Origin: Roseibacillus sp.
Lineage (GTDB): Bacteria; Verrucomicrobiota; Verrucomicrobiia; Verrucomicrobiales; Akkermansiaceae
Reading direction: 5' to 3'
NCBI GenBank assembly: GCA_002686085.1
Contig: NZAC01000011.1
Location: forward strand, 106,539-170,538
Length of the DNA stretch: 64,000 nt
In this document: in pieces, positions 58,002 to 64,000 of the stretch
How positions within the stretch are numbered: position 1 is the stretch's first letter
Layout of the letters: each line of letters starts with the position of its first letter
Position numbers and translations under genes: made by a program
The notes under the pieces: model-generated
What the model was told of the DNA's origin: nothing
The model's database searches: none
Seen by the model: only the letters and a program-made list of their open reading frames with translations

Positions 58002-58768
58002 AAGACCACCGCCTTGTCTCCGAGATCAAAGAGAGCCGAGAGGCCTTCACTCCCCAACTCAGAGGGTTTCCCATCGAAATGAACGTTTCCATGCTTGAGT
58101 CCCACAAGGCGCGGAAAAAATTCCCGTGCGAGATCCAGTTGGTGCATGGATACCAGAAGAGTCAGGCCTTCCTCTTCACTCAGACGAGTCAGGAGCTCAA
58201 GGACATCCCGGGCACGGGCCGGGTCAACTGCGGAAACGGGCTCGTCTGCCAGAATAACCGCCGGCTCCTGGAAAAGTGCCCTCGCCACCGCCACCCGCTG
58301 TTGCTGCCCGCCGGAGAGTGTATCCGCTCGGTCATACATTTTTTCCGCAATTCCGACCCGCTCCAGAAGCTCATAAATGCGCCGGCGGACTCCTACCGCC
58401 GGCAGGATTAAATCACGCAGGCTTCCCAGAATTGACCTTCGCCCGCATCGCCCTGCGACGACATTCTGAAGAACTCGCAAATTGGGCACAAGGCCCAGAT
58501 CCTGGGGGAGATAGCCCAATCGCGACCGTAACTCTCTGAGCTTTCGTTCCCCGAGAACGAGGGGATTGCAGCCCAGCACCCGGACCTCCCCACGGTCCGG
58601 TGCGAGCTGCGCTCCAAACAGGCGAAGAAGCGTCGTCTTACCGCTTCCGGAGGCCCCAATTAGGGCCACTCGCTCGCCCCTGGCGATCTGGAGATCGATG
58701 CTCGAGAGTGCATGCACTGCCCCAAAGCTCTTGCGAGCCTGGGAAAGCTCGAACACCGTCTCCATCAT
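57998..58768 (-). CDS. phnC: Phosphonate ABC transporter ATP-binding protein
   Basis: LIGASGSGKTTLLRLFGAQL; LSGGQQQRVAVARALFQEPAVILADEPVSAVDPARA. Confidence 0.9.
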   Translation of the reverse strand: MMETVFELSQARKSFGAVHALSSIDLQIARGERVALIGASGSGKTTLLRLFGAQLAPDRGEVRVLGCNPLVLGERKLRELRSRLGYLPQDLGLVPNLRVLQNVVAGRCGRRSILGSLRDLILPAVGVRRRIYELLERVGIAEKMYDRADTLSGGQQQRVAVARALFQEPAVILADEPVSAVDPARARDVLELLTRLSEEEGLTLLVSMHQLDLAREFFPRLVGLKHGNVHFDGKPSELGSEGLSALFDLGDKAVVL

Positions 58769-58792
58769 CCTCGGATCTTTACCCTCGTCGAC

Positions 58793-59692
58793 TCAGTCGA
58801 ACGAGACCTTTTCCATCACGGCCGCGATGCCTGCGAAAGTCTCATTGTTGACCTTCACCAATTTTTCCCGACCCAGTGCCTTGAGAGCCGCCTCGTCCTG
58901 ACAATCCACCAGCGCTTGCTGCAGTTTGTCCAGAAATCCCTCACCGAAGGCATTCTCCAGATCTGGATGAGCGGTCATGTTGTAATCGGCATACGTCGGT
59001 GTTTCCCATATTTTCACACACTTTTCCGGGTCTACCTTCCCAGCTGCTACCAACTTTTCGTAGGTGCCAAAGCTCAACGCGCCAGCTTGGAAGGATCCAT
59101 CCTGCACCAGCATTGCAGTCTTGTCATGCGCTCCGGAGAATCCAGGCTTTTCCTTGAAGAACTCCATAGGAGTCTTCCCGGTGTTCTCGATGATGAAATG
59201 GCTCGGCATGATACACCCCGAGGTTGAACTGGAACTGCCATAGGTAAATTTCAGGTCAGCAATGGCAGTCGGAAAGTCTTCCGAGGCTTCCAGTCCAGTC
59301 GAGGCATTGGCGATAAAGTAGGATTTAAAGGCGAGATCTTTCTGACCAGCGACGAGCGCACGGGCACCCGGCACTCGGGACATGGCCTGCACTCCAGTGA
59401 CTCCACCAAACCAGGCCAGCTGAACATCGTTGTTTTCAAATTTCTCCACCGAAGCTCCGTAATTGATCGACGGGACAAACTCCACGTCGATTCCCAGAGC
59501 CTTGGAGAGATAATCTGCTACCGGTTGAAACCTCTCCTTCTGCGCGGTTGTATCTTCATCCGGGATCGCTGAGAAGCGAAGTACCTTCACAGCTGCCTCA
59601 TTTTCTGCAGATTCCTTTTCATTTCCTCCACAGGCGATGAGGAGGCCAGCTATTCCTGCTACCGCCAGGCGCGGCAGTGTATTTTTGATCAT
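58793..59692 (-). CDS. phnD: Phosphate/phosphite/phosphonate substrate-binding lipoprotein
   Basis: Lipobox LLIACGGN; LRFSAIPDEDTTAQKERFQPVADYLSKALGIDVEFVPSINYGASVEKFENNDVQLAWFGG. Confidence 0.92.
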   Translation of the reverse strand: MIKNTLPRLAVAGIAGLLIACGGNEKESAENEAAVKVLRFSAIPDEDTTAQKERFQPVADYLSKALGIDVEFVPSINYGASVEKFENNDVQLAWFGGVTGVQAMSRVPGARALVAGQKDLAFKSYFIANASTGLEASEDFPTAIADLKFTYGSSSSTSGCIMPSHFIIENTGKTPMEFFKEKPGFSGAHDKTAMLVQDGSFQAGALSFGTYEKLVAAGKVDPEKCVKIWETPTYADYNMTAHPDLENAFGEGFLDKLQQALVDCQDEAALKALGREKLVKVNNETFAGIAAVMEKVSFD

Positions 59693-59759
59693 GGTTTGAC
59701 GTGTGTTTCTTGTTTTTTAGTTAGGGCAAGCGGAGCGTCCAAGGGCTCTTCAAGTGCAC

Positions 59760-59801
59760 AAAAAAACCGCAGGTCCACTGAGAGTAAGCGAGACCATGCG
59801 G
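59760..59801 (-). terminator. Leader hairpin plus U-tract upstream of phnD (attenuator-like)
   Basis: Minus strand CCGCA(T)GGTC...GACCTGCGG followed by TTTTTTT; arms at 59792-59801 and 59767-59775. Confidence 0.6.
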
Positions 59802-59934
59802 CAGGTTGCCGTTTCGCTGAGCGCCGACCGACGCTCGGTAATTCTTTCTCGTTTTCGTCTCATGGAACCGCAATGTTTTCCGGAGGGAGAAGCCTATCAA
59901 CTAATTGCTCCCTCGGAAAGGAAAAGGAAGCTCA

Positions 59935-60684
59935 TTATCCAGCACTCCCTGCGTCCAGTCCACATATCTGCTTAAGACACCGGAGAGCCATCGCTCGCCG
60001 GTTGGAGAACGGCCGACTGGGGCATACGGCTTTCCATCCACGGCTCTCCGCAATCTTCCTCAGAGCCTCTCCCGGATTCACAACAGTGACCTCCTCACAC
60101 AGTTCCAGCATGGGCAGATCCACCGTGCTGTCCGAGAAGCCACTGCTATTCTGTTGGATCCCCTTTTCGAGGACTTCTCCCTCCTCGAGGAGCCGTGATA
60201 CTTTTACCTCCCGCTTGTTGTTGCCCCCAATAAAATCAGGGAAAAGCGGCATCGTGCTTTCAAACTCAACTCTCGTCCCGTAACTCGCATCAAACCCCAG
60301 CGCCTCTCCAAGAGGCCGAGCATAAAACTCAGGACTCGCCGAGACCAGAACCAACCGGCGCCCCTTCGCACGCTCTTCTGCAAGCACCTCCAGCATTGAT
60401 GGATAAAACGACCGCGGCACATGGTAAGCCACAAATTCCTCTACCAGTTCTTCAAGTTGCTGACGTGGCATTCTCCAGAGAAAGGACAGGAAGATTCTCT
60501 TCATCCCCTCGGATCCAAGCACTCTCGAAAGGACGAGAAAGGGAACAAAGACAACGAGGTAGAGCCTGCGCACAGGCTCCTTCCGCAGCACCCAGTTGCA
60601 GAAAAGAAGCTGGGTGTCCCAAGCGATCAAGGTCTGGTCGAGATCAAAGAGTGCAAGACCACCTGTTCTCTTTTGTTGAGCCAT
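59935..60684 (-). CDS. HAD-IB family hydrolase (SerB-like)
   Basis: LALFDLDQTLIAWDTQLLFCNWVL; LVLVSASPEFYARPLGEALG; DLPMLELCEEVTVVNPG. Confidence 0.88.
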   Translation of the reverse strand: MAQQKRTGGLALFDLDQTLIAWDTQLLFCNWVLRKEPVRRLYLVVFVPFLVLSRVLGSEGMKRIFLSFLWRMPRQQLEELVEEFVAYHVPRSFYPSMLEVLAEERAKGRRLVLVSASPEFYARPLGEALGFDASYGTRVEFESTMPLFPDFIGGNNKREVKVSRLLEEGEVLEKGIQQNSSGFSDSTVDLPMLELCEEVTVVNPGEALRKIAESRGWKAVCPSRPFSNRRAMALRCLKQICGLDAGSAG

Positions 60685-60702
60685 GAGAGGTAAATACAGA
60701 AG

Positions 60703-62595
60703 TTGATTGTCCCAATTCGGACTCTTCCACCGTCTTCACGACACCTCCTTCTGGCAACTGAAATCGTTATCGAAGGCTTGCTCCATGACTCTGGTTACCA
60801 GAAACCGGTATTGCCATACGGTCGCCCCTCGCATTTGCTGGGCCTCGTGAAACATGTGTTGTCTATCCCGAAGGTCCTCGCCATCTCCCTTATCATGGCG
60901 AGCTTTCTTTGGGCCGGGGACGAGCCCACGAATGTCAGGGTCGCCACTCCTTTCCTGGCTTCGACCTCCATCGAGGTCGCCTGGATCGATAACTGTGACG
61001 ACGAGACCGGATACGAACTGCAAGTTCGACCCGAAGGAGAAGACTGGTTCACAGTCGTAGTCTCACCGGCGAACAGCACCCTGCTGTCACTCCGCGGAGG
61101 CAGTCCAGGGAGCACCTTGAGTTTCCGGGTCCGAGCGCTGAGGCCCGAGGAGGACTCCGGCTGGACTGAGTCGCCTGATGTCACTCTGCCCTCGGGATTC
61201 GCGATCGAAGCTGGGAGATTTATCGGCGGAACTGTTGGAACCCCACTCACCAGCCCGCTCCTGACGGTCTACACCCTCGAAGGAGAGGGAAACGCCTCGA
61301 GTTTCGAGGTGTCAGACCTCCCTGACGGCTTCGTGTTTGATGCAAGTAGTGGGACATTCTCGGGCAGCCCCCTCGCACCGGGAATCTACCGGCCGATGAT
61401 TTCGGCGACCGACGGCAATACTGTGGCCACCACCTTCATCACCCTGCGGGTCAAGCCCACTACTGCCGGCCCTGAGGCACTCTCTCCCCTTCCAAGCCTC
61501 CTCTTCCTCAGCCCTCCTGTCGCGCCCATTCGTTACGACCTTGCTCCTCACTTTCACGACCCAGACACCTCCACCGCAATCCGCTTCCAGACCAATCTCG
61601 GAACCATCGACTCTATTCTTTACCCCGAGGCCTGTCCCGCTCACGTCGAAAATCTCCTGAACTATATCAACCGGGGTGACTATGATGGTGCCATCTTTCA
61701 CCGCTCCGCGATCACCGCCACCTCCGGAGTCGCAGTCGTGCAGGCAGGACTCATGAAATTGGATGCGGAAGAGAACTTCACCCGCATTGTCACAGATCCG
61801 TCCGTGGTGGATGAACCCGCCCTCTCTAACCTCAATGGGACTCTCGCCATGGCCAAGACCGGCGCCCCCGACAGCGGTTCCAGTCAAGTCTACTTCAATA
61901 CCATCGACAACCTCAACCTTGATGGACCCCAGTCCAACGGTGGCTACACCGTCTTCGGCAGGGTAACCACGGAATCACTTCCAGTCATCGCCGACATCTC
62001 CGCCCTGCCTCGCGGGACCTACACCGCCAGCATTGACAGCCTTCCGCAAACCCTCAGCGACTGGCCGACCACCACCGTTCCAGAGGACAGCATCCCTGCC
62101 CCCGCAGAGCTGGTCCAGATTACCGAGGCCACTCAGCTCGAGAATCTGCTCTCCTACCGCCTCGGGCCAGACGGAGACTCATCTCTGGTTTCCAGCTCCC
62201 TCACCGATACCGAGCTCACCCTCGCCCCGGTTCCCGGTGCCACCGGCACTACCTCGATCACCATCGAAGTAGAAGATCTCGATGGCACCGTCCTACCGGC
62301 CCTGATCTCCTACTGTGTCCTTGATCTCGATTTTCACCCTCTGCTCTCTCCGGCTGGTCACCCCGCGGTCACTTTCCGACACGAGAAGACCCCGGCAGCC
62401 CTCTCCTATGAGGTGCAGAGTTCACTGGATGGGCAGCAGTGGAGCACCGTCTGGAGAACCGAAGAGGGCACCGCGAGCCCAGCTGTGATTGACCAATCGG
62501 ATCTGGGAAGCGCATGGCAGCTCACCATTGAAGATTCAGCAATCACCGCCCCCGCTGCAGGGGTGGCCCTCGTGCGTATTGCTGTCACCAAGTGA
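60703..62595 (+). CDS. Exported FN3 + Ig-like + cyclophilin-type PPIase domain protein (start uncertain)
   Basis: FN3-like N-terminus; Ig/cadherin-like middle; IRFQTNLGTIDSILYPEACPAHVENLLNYINRGDYDGAIFHRSA...VVQAG cyclophilin core. Confidence 0.78.
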   Translation: MIVPIRTLPPSSRHLLLATEIVIEGLLHDSGYQKPVLPYGRPSHLLGLVKHVLSIPKVLAISLIMASFLWAGDEPTNVRVATPFLASTSIEVAWIDNCDDETGYELQVRPEGEDWFTVVVSPANSTLLSLRGGSPGSTLSFRVRALRPEEDSGWTESPDVTLPSGFAIEAGRFIGGTVGTPLTSPLLTVYTLEGEGNASSFEVSDLPDGFVFDASSGTFSGSPLAPGIYRPMISATDGNTVATTFITLRVKPTTAGPEALSPLPSLLFLSPPVAPIRYDLAPHFHDPDTSTAIRFQTNLGTIDSILYPEACPAHVENLLNYINRGDYDGAIFHRSAITATSGVAVVQAGLMKLDAEENFTRIVTDPSVVDEPALSNLNGTLAMAKTGAPDSGSSQVYFNTIDNLNLDGPQSNGGYTVFGRVTTESLPVIADISALPRGTYTASIDSLPQTLSDWPTTTVPEDSIPAPAELVQITEATQLENLLSYRLGPDGDSSLVSSSLTDTELTLAPVPGATGTTSITIEVEDLDGTVLPALISYCVLDLDFHPLLSPAGHPAVTFRHEKTPAALSYEVQSSLDGQQWSTVWRTEEGTASPAVIDQSDLGSAWQLTIEDSAITAPAAGVALVRIAVTK

Positions 62596-62648
62596 CCCAG
62601 CCGAGCGACTCCCAATTCACACTCGACGCCCAAGACCTACGTTTCCTC

Positions 62649-63926
62649 ATGCTCCGGCCTGCCATCCTGCTTTTCCTTGTCGCCGTGATCAGTCCCGCCC
62701 GGGGTCAGATCCTTGCCGATTTTGAAATTTCCCTGCAGGACAAGGAATTTGGCCGTTTCACCATTCAGCTGGATCAATACAACTCCCCCCACGCGACCGC
62801 CAATTTCATTCGTCTCGCTGAGGGGCTGGTTCCCTGGGTGGACAGCAGAGGAGGGCAGGTGCGCCAAGCCCCTTTCTACGATGGACTCTCCTTCCACTCC
62901 CTCACCGCCGGCACCGAGATCGCAAGCGGCTCCCGAGATGGAACTGGCAGAGACAATGCAGGATGGACCCTCCGGGACGACTTCACCCTGCCGGGGAGTG
63001 GGACCTACACCGTCTATATGGAAAATGACGGACCAAATTCCAACGGAAGCCGGTTCTTTATCAACATCCCCAGCGCTCTCAGCAGCAACCCCGTCCGGGC
63101 CGGGAATGCCTACACTGCCTTCGCTCGAGTTCTCCAGCCCACCTTCCCCCCGGGAGGGAATGGCCGGCTCACCGTGGCAGCCCTCTCCAACAGTCTCCCC
63201 GGTTTCCACATCATCGATTCGGTGCGCATCCGCTACCTGACCCCGGGAGACCTTACCTTCCGCCGCAACCTCCTTGATCCGGAACATTTCTCCCTCTTTC
63301 TACTGCCGTCCGCGCGCACTCCACTCTTCAGCTTTCGACGCTCTGGCCCTACATCATTTCTAAACTGGAACTCCACTCCAGGCTCTACCCTCCTGCTATG
63401 GAGCTCCCTCGATTTACGCAACTGGCTCGGCCCCTTCTCTCTCAACCACCTCCCCGGGAGCGAATTTGAGGGCTATGATCTCAGTTCAACTCAAGCCTTC
63501 GCCTCCCGGGCCTTTTTCCGGGGCGGAGTGGTGGAATATCCCCACTGGCCTTCCACCGAGCGCAATTTTGGGAATGCGTCCATCCTCCTGAACTTCCGCG
63601 ACCCCAACCGGGGAATTGTCAATGCCAGCTGCTTCTTCGATGAGACCGGCTACGCTGGCACTTACCAAGGAACCTTCGGCACCGGCGAATTCATCATCTC
63701 GCGAGAAAAAACCAGTCCCTATGCTCGGGAATTTCAGCTCGCGGCGACCACCGGGAACCAGCCCACCTATCGCTTCATCCTTCATTACGACCTCGCCTGG
63801 TCCAACGGCTCCCCACCTTTCTCTATCCCGGTTCTGGCGAACCCCAGTCGCCTTGAGGGCTCCGACCTCCTGAACGCGGCTGATCCTCTTGAGAATGGTA
63901 GCTGGCGGTATGTGCCAGCCCCCTGA
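62649..63926 (+). CDS. Exported cyclophilin-like protein, probably catalytically divergent
   Basis: Signal peptide MLRPAILLFLVAVISPARG; FGRFTIQLDQYNSPHATANFIRLAEG...FYDGLSFHSLTAGTEIASGS. Confidence 0.75.
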   Translation: MLRPAILLFLVAVISPARGQILADFEISLQDKEFGRFTIQLDQYNSPHATANFIRLAEGLVPWVDSRGGQVRQAPFYDGLSFHSLTAGTEIASGSRDGTGRDNAGWTLRDDFTLPGSGTYTVYMENDGPNSNGSRFFINIPSALSSNPVRAGNAYTAFARVLQPTFPPGGNGRLTVAALSNSLPGFHIIDSVRIRYLTPGDLTFRRNLLDPEHFSLFLLPSARTPLFSFRRSGPTSFLNWNSTPGSTLLLWSSLDLRNWLGPFSLNHLPGSEFEGYDLSSTQAFASRAFFRGGVVEYPHWPSTERNFGNASILLNFRDPNRGIVNASCFFDETGYAGTYQGTFGTGEFIISREKTSPYAREFQLAATTGNQPTYRFILHYDLAWSNGSPPFSIPVLANPSRLEGSDLLNAADPLENGSWRYVPAP

Positions 63927-63966
63927 TCCCCGGGCTGTATTCGAGGTTTCCCTTCCCTCCACAAAA

Positions 63967-63994
63967 AAGCGGCTCCGGTTTCCCGGAGCCGCTT
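63967..63994. terminator. Strong rho-independent terminator hairpin
   Basis: AAGCGGCTCCGG-TTTC-CCGGAGCCGCTT, perfect 12-bp stem, just after the cyclophilin-like gene. Confidence 0.8.
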
Positions 63995-64000
63995 GAAAAT

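Noticed and set aside
59760-59850. SAM-I riboswitch upstream of phnD (because of GGCAACCTGCC)
   Set aside because: Only the short GGCAACC string matches; the other conserved SAM-I blocks (kink-turn region, AAGGTGC-type segment) are not visible. Kept only as an unclassified attenuator-like leader.

Overview
The gene content points to a marine Verrucomicrobiota-like chromosome; this is inferred from protein families, not from a marker-gene search. The window is dense and mostly conserved. Main blocks:
(1) Two sulfatase-rich regions carrying six Cys-type S1 sulfatases, together with DUF1549/DUF1553 (PSCyt2/PSD1), DUF1501, DUF1080, PQQ-propeller and PVC-type cytochrome/HEAT dehydrogenase proteins.
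(2) Housekeeping genes: EF-P, L31, S1, tRNA-Arg(ACG), tRNA-Pro(CGG), MurJ, Sua5, AroK, QueG.
(3) A light-biology island (15.2-23.8 kb): crtI-like, blh and a microbial rhodopsin with an apparent D-T-K motif. It is divergent from a MerR regulator, an FAD oxidoreductase, a DUF429 protein and a photolyase-like protein whose FAD domain seems to come first.
(4) A four-gene run merC-like / hisI / COG0523 GTPase / Cys-poor FmdB-like with an ATGCAA-N5-TTGCAT palindrome upstream. It looks like a zinc-limitation operon.
(5) MoxR/DUF58/transglutaminase, an ABC exporter, and phnDCE with a fused double PhnE and an attenuator-like leader.
(6) Tandem secreted cyclophilin-domain proteins.
The most novel-looking items are the zinc-type operon, the ~170-aa insertion in MurJ, the rhodopsin/MerR island with duplicated dyad operators, the structured inverted-repeat element next to a 77-aa integrase-N-terminus-like ORF, and the phnD leader. 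All calls are from reading sequence only; no database search was run.
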